Shown: one piece after another, positions 24,959-32,456 of the stretch
Layout of the letters: the number at the start of each line of letters is the position of its first letter
Position numbering within the stretch: position 1 is the stretch's first letter
IMG/VR virus record: IMGVR_UViG_3300036768_000965
Span: 1 to 35,545 of that record
DNA length: 35,545 nucleotides
Reading direction: 5' to 3' (one strand)
Source of the DNA: a virus
Notes under the pieces: model-generated
The model's database searches: none
Told to the model about the DNA's origin: nothing
What the model saw: only the letters and a program-made list of their open reading frames with translations
Position numbers and translations under genes: made by a program

Positions 24959-25306
24959 ATGCATTGGAAACTAGATAACACACACGATTTGATTGTTCCT
25001 TTAAGGGCGGTAGAAAAAGAAGAGGAACTAGCTCAAAGAATAAAGGTGGCACTGCTAACATATTATAATGAGTGGTTTGATAATAGAAATCTTGGTGTTG
25101 ATTACATAAATACAATTTTTCGTAGATACCCTGATTTGAACGGTTTAGCAAATGAAATTCGTAGAGTATTAAGTGGTTTTGAAGAAATTAGGAGGATAAT
25201 AAATATAAATATAGAAAAAGTTGGCATTACTTATAATATAAATATACTAATAGAAAGTATATATAATGAAAATCAATATATAAACATATTATTTGGAGAA
25301 GTATAA
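24959..25306 (+). CDS. Baseplate wedge protein, gp25/gpW-like
   Basis: A 115-residue protein of the T4 gp25 / P2 gpW family, which joins the sheath to the baseplate wedge. Key pieces are LIVPLRAVEKEEELAQRIKVALLTYYNEWFDNRNLGVDY near the start, the RYPDLNGLANEIRRVL helix and the closing INILIESIYNENQ strand. GGAG lies 8 nt before ATG 24959. The next gene starts on its stop (TAATG). Spike, gp25 and gpJ in this order is the usual baseplate arrangement. Confidence 0.8.
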   Translation: MHWKLDNTHDLIVPLRAVEKEEELAQRIKVALLTYYNEWFDNRNLGVDYINTIFRRYPDLNGLANEIRRVLSGFEEIRRIININIEKVGITYNINILIESIYNENQYINILFGEV

Positions 25307-26484
25307 TGACGGGTTTAACAAATAGCGGTTTTATAATAAAAACCTCCGACCAGATATTTTCTGAAATGCTTACAGAAGCTCGTAGTTACTGGGGTGATAC
25401 TTTTGCACAAAATCAAAGTTCTATAGAATATATAGAATATGCTAATCGTGCAAATGCCTTGGGGTTATTGTGGGAACAGCTTGCGTTGGTGTATAATTCT
25501 TTATTTCCTGATACTGCAGAGGGGATCTCTTTAGACAGGGCTTGTTCTCTTGTTGGTATAAGTAGAATAAAAGGTAAAAAAAGTATCGTTAGGAATGTAG
25601 ATTTGGTAAATAGTAATTCTAGTCCAATTACATTACCAGCGGGCACGAAAGCACTACAAAGTTCTACAAATATTATATGGGAACTAATAAACAATGTAGT
25701 TATCCCCGCTAACGGCACCGCCCAGGGAGATTTTATTTGTAGTATAGAGGGGGAATATTACTGTCCAATTGGTAGTTTAAATACTACTATTGATATTATT
25801 CCAGGATGGGCGTCTATTTCAAATACTCAAGATGTGTTAATAAACGACCTCGGCAGGTTTAAAGAAACCGATGCGGAGTTGAGGTTACGAAGAGAACGTT
25901 TTATTAACAAGCCTGGAACTGCTAGCGGACTAGCAATTTGTAATAAAATACTAGAAGAAGTTCCTAATACAATATATGCTAATTATAGAGAAAATAGAAC
26001 TGATACCACTGATAGTAACGGGTTACCTTCGCATAGTATAGAAATATTTGTATTAGGTGGAGTTCCACTAGACATAGCAAAAACTATCTTTAAATACTCC
26101 CCCGCAGGAATTCAAACACACGGAAGCTCGTCTAATATAGTAACAGACGAGTTTGGTAATTCTTTTGTAATTAAACACTCTTCTTTAATACAAAAAAATA
26201 TTTATTTCAGAATAGAAATAGATACTAATACTTTATGGATGCCCTCTTATGAAATAGAATTAAAGAATATAATAATAGATTATGTAAATAATAAACATCC
26301 TTTTAATTCTACTTTGTATAATTGGAAGTATTATACTTTATTAGACACTCTTATTGGTGTGGATAATATACAAATATTTCAAGGTTTTAGTAGCAACCCG
26401 ACTGTTCCAAACACAAATTTAACAACTTCTGTTTATGAAAAACCTTATACTACACCTAGTTTTTTTACAATTGTATATGTGTAG
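25306..26484 (+). CDS. Baseplate wedge protein J-like
   Basis: A 392-residue member of the baseplate J family (T4 gp6 / P2 gpJ). The N-terminus has SDQIFSEMLTEARSYWG, then LFPDTAEGISLDRACSLVGISR. Strands with ITLPAGTKALQSS, GEYYCPIGSLNTTIDIIPGW and ETDAELRLRRERFINKPGTA follow; the last is the family hallmark. These proteins form the ring of wedges around the hub. It is complete and directly coupled to the gp25-like gene. Confidence 0.85.
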   Translation: MTGLTNSGFIIKTSDQIFSEMLTEARSYWGDTFAQNQSSIEYIEYANRANALGLLWEQLALVYNSLFPDTAEGISLDRACSLVGISRIKGKKSIVRNVDLVNSNSSPITLPAGTKALQSSTNIIWELINNVVIPANGTAQGDFICSIEGEYYCPIGSLNTTIDIIPGWASISNTQDVLINDLGRFKETDAELRLRRERFINKPGTASGLAICNKILEEVPNTIYANYRENRTDTTDSNGLPSHSIEIFVLGGVPLDIAKTIFKYSPAGIQTHGSSSNIVTDEFGNSFVIKHSSLIQKNIYFRIEIDTNTLWMPSYEIELKNIIIDYVNNKHPFNSTLYNWKYYTLLDTLIGVDNIQIFQGFSSNPTVPNTNLTTSVYEKPYTTPSFFTIVYV

Positions 26485-26491
26485 GTAGAAT

Positions 26492-27031
26492 ATGAATTAC
26501 GAGCAAGAACTAAAAAATAAACAACTTTCTCAATTTAAAGAAGCCCCCTCTTTTAACAAGTGGTTAGAAATATATGCAAAACAACTTCAAGACATTGAAG
26601 ATGCGGGGCAGTCTATAATAGACCATTTACATTTAGCAGATGTCGGCGGAGTAGTTCTAGATAGGTTTGGTTATATATTAGGAACACCAAAAAGAACAGT
26701 TGGCATGAATGATAATACATACAGGGGGTTAAATTATGGGCAAATTTTATTGAATATTTATCAGGGTACTAGACAGGAACTATTACAATTCTTTAAACTT
26801 TTAGGTGCTACTAGTGTAATCTATAAAGAATATTATCCAGCAAAAGTAGAAATACAATACAATAACATTAGCCCAGCGGTATTATCCCCTACAACAATAA
26901 AAAATATGTTAATAAAAGCAACTCATCCTATAGGATGGGAAATTTCTTATTTTACAGACGCCCCTTTTGTATTTGAGGGCGATAGTACAGGCTTTGGTTT
27001 TGATGTTGGAGAATTAGGAACAAACTATTAA
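26492..27031 (+). CDS. Baseplate wedge/tail protein I-like (DUF2612-like)
   Basis: A 179-residue protein after J, the place of P2 gpI and of the DUF2612 family. The pattern VGGVVLDRFGYILGTPKRTVGMNDNTYRGLNY followed by ILLNIYQGTRQELLQFFKLLGA is typical. Such proteins link the wedge to the fibres. It is the last gene of module C. The tail fibre genes that usually follow are here in module B, about 10 kb upstream. Block R4 begins just after the stop. Confidence 0.75.
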   Translation: MNYEQELKNKQLSQFKEAPSFNKWLEIYAKQLQDIEDAGQSIIDHLHLADVGGVVLDRFGYILGTPKRTVGMNDNTYRGLNYGQILLNIYQGTRQELLQFFKLLGATSVIYKEYYPAKVEIQYNNISPAVLSPTTIKNMLIKATHPIGWEISYFTDAPFVFEGDSTGFGFDVGELGTNY

Positions 27032-27043
27032 ATAAATTGTTAC

Positions 27044-27268
27044 GAACTGTTAAGCAAAATAGACCACCCCTGCAAAACTATTGTGAATAGGCGTCTTGCA
27101 GGGTGCCTGTTTTTCACTAAAATTTTTAATACATTATAAAAATTTTCTAAAAAATAAAATTTTCTTTATTCAATTTTCTTATTTTTAAAAATACCCCTGC
27201 AAAACTATTGTAAATAAAAGGCTTGCTGGCATTTTTAGTATAAAATTAATACCCCAGCATAATTATTG
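27044..27268 (+). repeat. Intergenic repeat block R4 (two cores)
   Basis: A complete block in + orientation with cores at 27067-27102 and 27194-27229, 127 bp apart. It is the reverse complement of R2 with a few differences. The first core is the most symmetrical copy: CCCTGCAA pairs with TTGCAGGG, and CTATT pairs with AATAG inside the loop. It is followed by GCCTGTTTTT, so it could terminate module C transcription. The TTAACA motif on the left flank, read on the minus strand, has decayed to TTAACA-N4-GTAACA. Confidence 0.92.
27065..27117 (+). terminator. Possible rho-independent terminator within R4
   Basis: CACCCCTGCAA and TTGCAGGGTG form a stem with one bulged C and an inner CTATT/AATAG stem, followed by CCTGTTTTT. 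It lies about 35 nt after the last baseplate gene. The loop is long for a simple terminator, and related cores occur where no terminator is needed, so termination may be a side effect. Confidence 0.4.
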
Positions 27269-27294
27269 TTAAATATATTATTAGTAATTATTAA
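27266..27294 (+). promoter_or_regulatory. Candidate promoter for the head module
   Basis: TTGTTA at 27266-27271 and TATTAA at 27289-27294 with a 17-bp spacer, about 14 nt before the first head gene. Matches are weak (four or five of six). It lies just outside R4 on its second-core flank, the place where R3 carries the minus-strand promoter. Confidence 0.35.
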
Positions 27295-27307
27295 TTAATA
27301 TAGAATT

Positions 27308-28201
27308 ATGAAATACTTTACTGATAAAATAGATATTGAAATTCCTGAGAGTTGGGTTATCCTTGATAATGGCTCAATAGAAATACCTGCTAAATTTACC
27401 AGGTATGGAGTTTTTGAATATTCTTTTGGAAATGTATTAAGACCGCCCGAGGAAGTCTTTAAAAAAGAAAGTTTAGATAGTATTTTATACAAACCTTTAA
27501 CTATAGACCACCCAAATGAAGCAGTAACTATTGATAACTGGGGGGAATTAACAAAAGGTATAATAAAGGATGCTTTTATAGATGGCGACCTTATTCGTGG
27601 CACTCTTTTAGTGTGGGATAAAAATACCATAGAAATTCTAAAAACAAAAAAGCAATTATCAATGGGATATTTTGCTGATTATGTAGAAGAACCAGGTGTG
27701 TTTAATAATATTAAATATGATTACAAACAAAAAAATATAAAATATAATCATGTATCAGTAGTGGAACAAGCTCGTGCTGGTGCTGATATTACTGTAGATA
27801 GTTTAGAAAAAAAGGAGGATAAAGTGTCTGAAAATAAAGAAAAAGAATTTACTATAGACAAATACGAAGCAAAAATTCAAGTTCTTGAAAAGAGAATAGA
27901 AGAACTAACAACTGACAAAAAAGAATTAGAAGCAGCACTTGAAAAATATCAAGTTTCTGAATTAAAACAAAAAATAGAAAAATTAGGTATGAGTTTTTCT
28001 TTAGATGGTAAAGATGCTCAGTCTATAAAAAGAGAAGTTGTTAATAAATTTTTATCCTTAGACAGTAATAAAATATATTCTAAAGAATTTATAGACGGGG
28101 CGTTTGATAGTATAATAGAACTTCAAAACAAAAAAATAGTAAACTCTTTAGACAAAGCAACCTCTAATCAAGAAGTAGAGGTTATAGATATTAAAATATA
28201 A
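27308..28201 (+). CDS. Prohead protease fused to scaffold (DUF2213-like)
   Basis: A 297-residue protein. Residues 1-165 resemble the DUF2213 phage protease fold: LTIDHP with H68, GIIKDAFIDGDLIRGTLLV, LSMGYFADY, and YNHVSVVEQARAG with H148 and S150. Residues 173-297 are charged helices and coiled coil (KIQVLEKRIEELTTDKKELEAAL), a scaffold-type tail. An in-frame GTG at 27824 (codon 173) lies 5 nt after a perfect AAAGGAGG, so a 125-residue scaffold alone is probably made as well, like lambda C/Nu3. The main start ATG 27308 has little ribosome binding site. It heads module D. Confidence 0.75.
   Translation: MKYFTDKIDIEIPESWVILDNGSIEIPAKFTRYGVFEYSFGNVLRPPEEVFKKESLDSILYKPLTIDHPNEAVTIDNWGELTKGIIKDAFIDGDLIRGTLLVWDKNTIEILKTKKQLSMGYFADYVEEPGVFNNIKYDYKQKNIKYNHVSVVEQARAGADITVDSLEKKEDKVSENKEKEFTIDKYEAKIQVLEKRIEELTTDKKELEAALEKYQVSELKQKIEKLGMSFSLDGKDAQSIKREVVNKFLSLDSNKIYSKEFIDGAFDSIIELQNKKIVNSLDKATSNQEVEVIDIKI
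27811..27826 (+). promoter_or_regulatory. Internal ribosome binding site and GTG start for scaffold
   Basis: AAAGGAGG at 27811-27818, then ATAAA, then GTG at 27824-27826, in frame with the protease-scaffold gene. This is a better translation signal than that of the full-length start. It falls exactly at the junction between the protease and the coiled-coil part and predicts a separate 125-residue scaffold product. Confidence 0.7.
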
Positions 28202-28211
28202 GGAGAATTAG

Positions 28212-28931
28212 ATGAGCGTTCAAAATCAGTATAATTTAACCATGCAAGGTGCAACTGCTGGGGTAGTAGAAAAGCACCTTTATTCAAAATCTTTTCCTGC
28301 GAATGATAATTTAGAGTTTGGTAGATTTGTAAGAATTAGAAATAATGGAACTATTGCTCCCGCAGGGGCGGATGTTATTAGAACTACTTCTAATATTACT
28401 AGTGGAACTATTACTTTAACAATAGTGAAAAAGAATTTAGAAACTGGTAGTTCTTCTACAAATAACCTTACTGTTCCTTTTGCAACTGATAATAATACTA
28501 CTTATGCAAACCTTTCTACCGCTATTAGTGGTTTAGGAGATGTCAATGCAACAGTAATCAGTGAAAGTGGTAATAGTAGGGGTATTTCTTTAGAACCTGT
28601 GGGCGATTTTGAATTTTATATTACAGCACTAAGCATGCCAGTAAATTATACTATTGATTACAATAGATTGGGCGGGGTTTTAGTGTATAAAAACAACGAA
28701 GCGGGCGTTCTAAAAAGAACTGAAAGCGGAGAAGTGTTATTACAAGGGGTTATAGCAGTATCAAGTGTAGATAGTGATATTAACTATAATGATAATCTAT
28801 ACATAATAGGTATTGGTGCAATAGACGATTTGGGTAAAATAACAAAAATAAAAAATCCTGAAAATTATTTATTAGGTAAAAATTTAATAGATAATAACAA
28901 CGGAATAGCAATTATTAAGGTAAATGTATAA
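28212..28931 (+). CDS. Head cement/decoration protein 1
   Basis: A 239-residue beta-rich protein between protease/scaffold and major capsid, where capsid-stabilising cement proteins are coded. The N-terminus MSVQNQYNLT and the framework FGRFVRIRNNG, then LLQGVIAVSS, are shared with the next gene. Residues about 56-150 form an inserted domain (LTVPFATDNNTTYANLSTAIS) like those in the next gene and the sheath. AAGGAG lies upstream of ATG 28212. It probably coats the outer capsid surface. Confidence 0.65.
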   Translation: MSVQNQYNLTMQGATAGVVEKHLYSKSFPANDNLEFGRFVRIRNNGTIAPAGADVIRTTSNITSGTITLTIVKKNLETGSSSTNNLTVPFATDNNTTYANLSTAISGLGDVNATVISESGNSRGISLEPVGDFEFYITALSMPVNYTIDYNRLGGVLVYKNNEAGVLKRTESGEVLLQGVIAVSSVDSDINYNDNLYIIGIGAIDDLGKITKIKNPENYLLGKNLIDNNNGIAIIKVNV

Positions 28932-29698
28932 TGAGTGTTCAAAGTTCATATAATTTAACACCCGAGGAATTAGTAAGCGGGCAAGCTCTTACAAGAGAAA
29001 GTTCGCTTACATTCATTGCTGGGCAAAGAATTCTCGCTGGTAGAATTGTTAGAATAAGCGATACTAATTTCAAAAAGGTAGTTCCTGTAGCAAACAATGT
29101 TTTTAGAGTAATATCTACTTTAACCGCTTCACAAACAATAACATTAAGAATAGCAAAACTAGAAAATGAAATAACAGACTATTATAATTTTACAATACCT
29201 TTTAACAGTTCGCATACAACAACAATGAACAACCTCAAAAATGCTATTGAAACTACTGTTCCTAATTGTTCAGTAACTTTATTGAGTTTAGGTTCTACAA
29301 TTCCAAACCATGCATTAATTTCAACTACAAACGATGATGCTTTTATATGGTTGGCGGATGCTGATGTTAGTGGTGGGGGCTGGGTTTTAAATATGAGCTG
29401 GGCGACCACCTCACGTTTTATTGGTCTCGGGGTTGCTATGTATAAAAATGGCATGCCCCCTGTTAGAGAAAAAGGCGATACTGTAGAAATATTAATTGAT
29501 GGTATAATAACCGTACCAACAGTGCAATCTAGTTCAGTTCCGCTAGACGCTAATACTTATTATATGGGTGGCGGGGATGATTACGAGCAACTTGGAAAGA
29601 TTAGTTTTGTTCAGAATAAAGATAGTAATGTTGCAGTTTCAAATTTTAGACCAGTATCGGGTATTTTTAATTCAAAATGTTTATTTAATATGTGGTAA
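28931..29698 (+). CDS. Head cement/decoration protein 2 (paralogue)
   Basis: A 255-residue paralogue of the preceding protein, starting on its stop (TAATG). Shared are MSVQSSYNLT, AGRIVRISDTN, the inserted domain at about 58-160 (FTIPFNSSHTTTMNNLKNAIE) and the closing ILIDGIITVPTV strand. A duplication that has since diverged explains the pair. They may occupy different positions on the capsid or form mixed trimers. Confidence 0.65.
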   Translation: MSVQSSYNLTPEELVSGQALTRESSLTFIAGQRILAGRIVRISDTNFKKVVPVANNVFRVISTLTASQTITLRIAKLENEITDYYNFTIPFNSSHTTTMNNLKNAIETTVPNCSVTLLSLGSTIPNHALISTTNDDAFIWLADADVSGGGWVLNMSWATTSRFIGLGVAMYKNGMPPVREKGDTVEILIDGIITVPTVQSSSVPLDANTYYMGGGDDYEQLGKISFVQNKDSNVAVSNFRPVSGIFNSKCLFNMW

Positions 29699-29713
29699 AA
29701 TATTGGAGGGTAA

Positions 29714-30691
29714 ATGAAAAAAAGAATAGAATTAACACAGGACGCTAAGGATTTTTATAGTGGTGCTATAAACTTCATAAATGACTTGCTTACTAAAGAT
29801 GAGCAGGACACTTTTTTCCTTGTAAAAGAATTGAACTTGCTTAGAAATGTAGCAAAGGAAGTTAAGTATGAAAACTTGATAGCAAGAAATTTATTTCCTT
29901 TTGTAAGCGGGCTTGGTGCGGGTTTGGAAACAATATCATATGAAATATACGATATGCAAGGAAAGGCAGGTTACATAGAGGGTGCAAGTGATATTCCAAA
30001 AGTTAATGCTACTAGAAAAGAAAATAAAGAAAATGTTAGGACCATAGCTAGTTCTTATAGCATTAACATGTTTGAAATGGAAAGAGCATTAAGAACGGGC
30101 AGGAATTTAGAACAAAGAAAACTTTTAACCGCATTAAGAGTATTAGAAAATGAATTAGATAAGGTAGCATTCTACGGGGATAAGGAACACGGGTTAAATG
30201 GTTTGTTATCAAAGCCGTCTAATCTTGAAGTAGTAACAATAGTAGCAGACGGTTCGGGTTCTTCTAAAAAATGGGTTACAAAAACCGCCGATAAAATAGA
30301 AAGAGACATCAACGATATGTTAAGAAAAATACCAGACGAGTTTATGAATATGCCATTAACCTTGTTATTATCGCCTACCAACTATATGCTTTTAAACACA
30401 ATAAGAATAAACAATACTTCAACTTCTTTAAGAGAGTATATACTTCAAAATACTGATATTTCTAGAATAGAAAAAACAAGTAAGTTAAAGAGTGTTCCTA
30501 CAATGAGCAATAAAGAGGTCGGCGTGCTTTTTGTAAATAGTTCTGAAGTTTTAGAACTTGTTGTTCCAAGAGACAGGGAGCAAAGAGCACCATTTAGAGA
30601 AGGCAGGGAGCTTGTTACTGATGTTGTTATGGATATTAGTGGCTTGCACCTCTACCATCCGAAGAGTATCATAGTAACCGACGAAATCTAA
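29714..30691 (+). CDS. Major capsid protein (DUF2184-like)
   Basis: A 325-residue shell protein of the DUF2184/HK97-fold group. Typical parts are an N-arm with FFLVKELNLLRNVAKEVKYENLIARNLFPF, then YEIYDMQGKAGYI, a long RTIASSYSINMFEMERA helix with REN-type E-loop surroundings, DKVAFYGDKEHGLNGLL, and a late IDTLLLSPTNY-like strand. The end, MDISGLHLYHPKSI, matches the capsid closing strand. GGAGGG lies before ATG 29714. A perfect cluster of scaffold, cement and capsid genes supports the call. Confidence 0.85.
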   Translation: MKKRIELTQDAKDFYSGAINFINDLLTKDEQDTFFLVKELNLLRNVAKEVKYENLIARNLFPFVSGLGAGLETISYEIYDMQGKAGYIEGASDIPKVNATRKENKENVRTIASSYSINMFEMERALRTGRNLEQRKLLTALRVLENELDKVAFYGDKEHGLNGLLSKPSNLEVVTIVADGSGSSKKWVTKTADKIERDINDMLRKIPDEFMNMPLTLLLSPTNYMLLNTIRINNTSTSLREYILQNTDISRIEKTSKLKSVPTMSNKEVGVLFVNSSEVLELVVPRDREQRAPFREGRELVTDVVMDISGLHLYHPKSIIVTDEI

Positions 30692-30697
30692 TGTTCT

Positions 30698-31045
30698 ATG
30701 AACAAAAAAACAGAAATATTGAATTTCTTAGGTTCTCTAAATGCTAATTTCTTAACACACCCTTCTGTAAATTCATTGGTGGATATGGAAATGAATATCC
30801 ACAAGGAAACTTTTTTAAAAAATTTGTATGTTCCCGCGGTTGCTTATATAGTTGCACACAAATTAACTTTATTGAATATAGCATCTAGCGGGGCGTCGGG
30901 GTTAATAACAAAAGAAAAATTAGGAGACCAGGAAATACAATATGGAAACAACAGCGGGGCTTCTAAAGATAATACATTCAATACTTTTTATTATCAAGAG
31001 TATAAAAGATTGGTATCTAGTCTAATTGGTAATTTCAATGCCTAG
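30698..31045 (+). CDS. Head-tail adaptor (DUF4054-like)
   Basis: A 115-residue helical protein directly after the capsid gene, in the place of head completion adaptors (DUF4054; HK97 gp6-like). FLTHPSVNSLVDMEMNIHKETF, then VPAVAYIVAHKLTLL and the closing TFYYQEYKRLVSSL helix match the family layout. The adaptor ring binds under the portal. ATG 30698 is in frame; an ATG at 30691 opens only an 18-codon frame. The last nucleotides overlap the next gene. Confidence 0.65.
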   Translation: MNKKTEILNFLGSLNANFLTHPSVNSLVDMEMNIHKETFLKNLYVPAVAYIVAHKLTLLNIASSGASGLITKEKLGDQEIQYGNNSGASKDNTFNTFYYQEYKRLVSSLIGNFNA

Positions 31046-31472
31046 AAATCAAAATATTGTATTAAATACTAGAGTGTTGGACCAAATAAGAAATAATTTA
31101 AACACTTTTGATAATAAATATATAGTAGTAGGTTTGTTAGGAACGGCTGGTTCTGAAATAGTTATGCGGGGCGTATATACTGAGTTTGGAACTAGTAAAA
31201 TGCCAGCATGGAGGTGGTTAAAAAGAAGTGTTGATAGGATGACCCCTACCTACAAAAATTATGCTTTTACTTTAATTAGAAATATACTAAATAACCGCCC
31301 ACCTAATTACGATATAATTGGTTTGTGGGCAAAATCACAAGTTCAAACATTTTTAGCAGAAGTAAGAACGCCCAGGTTATCGTGGGCTACCATTCAAAAG
31401 AAAAAAAGCGACAAACCTCTTATAGACACGGGGCAGATGAGAATGTCTATAAGTTATGAAGTGAGGGGATAA
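31038..31472 (+). CDS. Neck/tail completion protein (HK97 gp10-like), putative
   Basis: A 144-residue protein with VLDQIRNNLNTFDNKYIVVGLLG near the start, then YTEFGTSKMPAWRWLKRSVDR and IDTGQMRMSISYEVRG at the end. The EFGT, PAWRWL and DTGQMRMSI elements are characteristic of the HK97 gp10-like neck family. I choose ATG 31038 over a TTG four codons earlier. Overlap with the adaptor gene before is 8 nt; the next gene begins on its stop (TAATG). Confidence 0.7.
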   Translation: MPRNQNIVLNTRVLDQIRNNLNTFDNKYIVVGLLGTAGSEIVMRGVYTEFGTSKMPAWRWLKRSVDRMTPTYKNYAFTLIRNILNNRPPNYDIIGLWAKSQVQTFLAEVRTPRLSWATIQKKKSDKPLIDTGQMRMSISYEVRG

Positions 31473-31828
31473 TGGTTAATACAAATTTTCTACAAGAAGA
31501 TACTATTACAATTAGTAGGGTAGTCAGCGGTGGTAATTATGATAGTAACGGCATATGGATACCTGAGACTAGAAATACTTTACAAATTCAAGGATGCGTG
31601 CAACCTTTAGAAATGTTTGTAATAGACAGGGCGGGGAATAAAAGATTACAAAAGAAAGGATGTCTAGTAGTATATTCAGAACAGGAACTTCAAGTAGCAA
31701 GTGAAAATAATACCGCCGACATTGTTATATTTCAAGGAAAAGAGTATGAAGTAATAGAAAAAAGTTGGTGGGAAGGGGTTACGATGAGTTTTTGGAAGTA
31801 TCAATGTGAGTTGCTAAACAATGTATGA
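31472..31828 (+). CDS. Head closure protein, putative
   Basis: A 118-residue beta-rich protein between the gp10-like and terminator-like genes, where head closure or stopper proteins are coded. Visible are DTITISRVVSGGNYDSNGIW, GCVQPLEMF and FQGKEYEVIEKSWWEG, as in small beta-barrel stopper proteins. The start overlaps the preceding stop; GAGGGG is upstream. Function is assigned by order and fold impression. Confidence 0.55.
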   Translation: MVNTNFLQEDTITISRVVSGGNYDSNGIWIPETRNTLQIQGCVQPLEMFVIDRAGNKRLQKKGCLVVYSEQELQVASENNTADIVIFQGKEYEVIEKSWWEGVTMSFWKYQCELLNNV

Positions 31829-32456
31829 AATTACAAAAGATTTGAATTTTTGTATAAGAGAATGGTTATCCAATTCTTTAGGTATTTCTAAAGAAAAAAT
31901 AATTATTGCTAATCAGAATAAAAAACTCCCCGCCCCGCCTTTTATATGGTTACACTTGGTAACTAATATTGAAAGGCTTGGGTGGGATATTGTAGAATAT
32001 ACGAACGATAATAAAGAAAAAAGAGTAAATATATTCAAAGTAAATAGTAGTATAGAATTTATAGGGTTTGATATTCTTAGCAATCCTGTTATAAAAGCAA
32101 TAAATGAATTAGAGTATTATTCTGATATTTTTCATAGTAAAAATATAGGGGTAATTAGGGATAGTTTAAATTTATTGAATATTCCTAATTATTTTGAAGA
32201 AACCAACGAAATTACTAAACATATTTTAGATATTTCATTTTACATAAATGGAGAAGTTGAAAAAGAATTTATTCCTACACAAAGAATTAGATACGAAATA
32301 GAAACTCAAAATACAAACGGTAATGCGGGCGATTTTCCTATTGTAAATGTAGAAATAAAAACTTTTCCAAACATAACTACAATACCTACAATAACTAATG
32401 TTATTATAAATATAACAAATATAACATCTAGCGGGGCTACCATAACATGTATATAG
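31821..32456 (+). CDS. Neck/tail terminator (LIC_12616-like) with partial FN3 tail
   Basis: A 211-residue protein. Residues 1-165 resemble the LIC_12616/gp12 neck family (PAPPFIWLHLVTNIERLGWDIVEY, a SSIEFIGFDI strand, ILDISFYINGEVE). The final 45 residues are an extension: a Thr/Pro/Ile linker and PTITNVIINITNITSSGATIT, which looks like the first two strands of a fibronectin type III domain. The rest of that domain begins in the overlapping gene in the -1 frame. The stop (TAG 32454) lies inside that gene. Either the domain was split by a frame change or the two proteins complement each other. Confidence 0.65.
   Translation: MYEITKDLNFCIREWLSNSLGISKEKIIIANQNKKLPAPPFIWLHLVTNIERLGWDIVEYTNDNKEKRVNIFKVNSSIEFIGFDILSNPVIKAINELEYYSDIFHSKNIGVIRDSLNLLNIPNYFEETNEITKHILDISFYINGEVEKEFIPTQRIRYEIETQNTNGNAGDFPIVNVEIKTFPNITTIPTITNVIINITNITSSGATITCI

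Noticed and set aside
32432-32456. A classic slippery site joining the neck and FN3/propeller genes
   Set aside because: In the short overlap no heptamer of the X-XXY-YYZ type is in phase. A programmed -1 shift of the usual kind is therefore not supported there.
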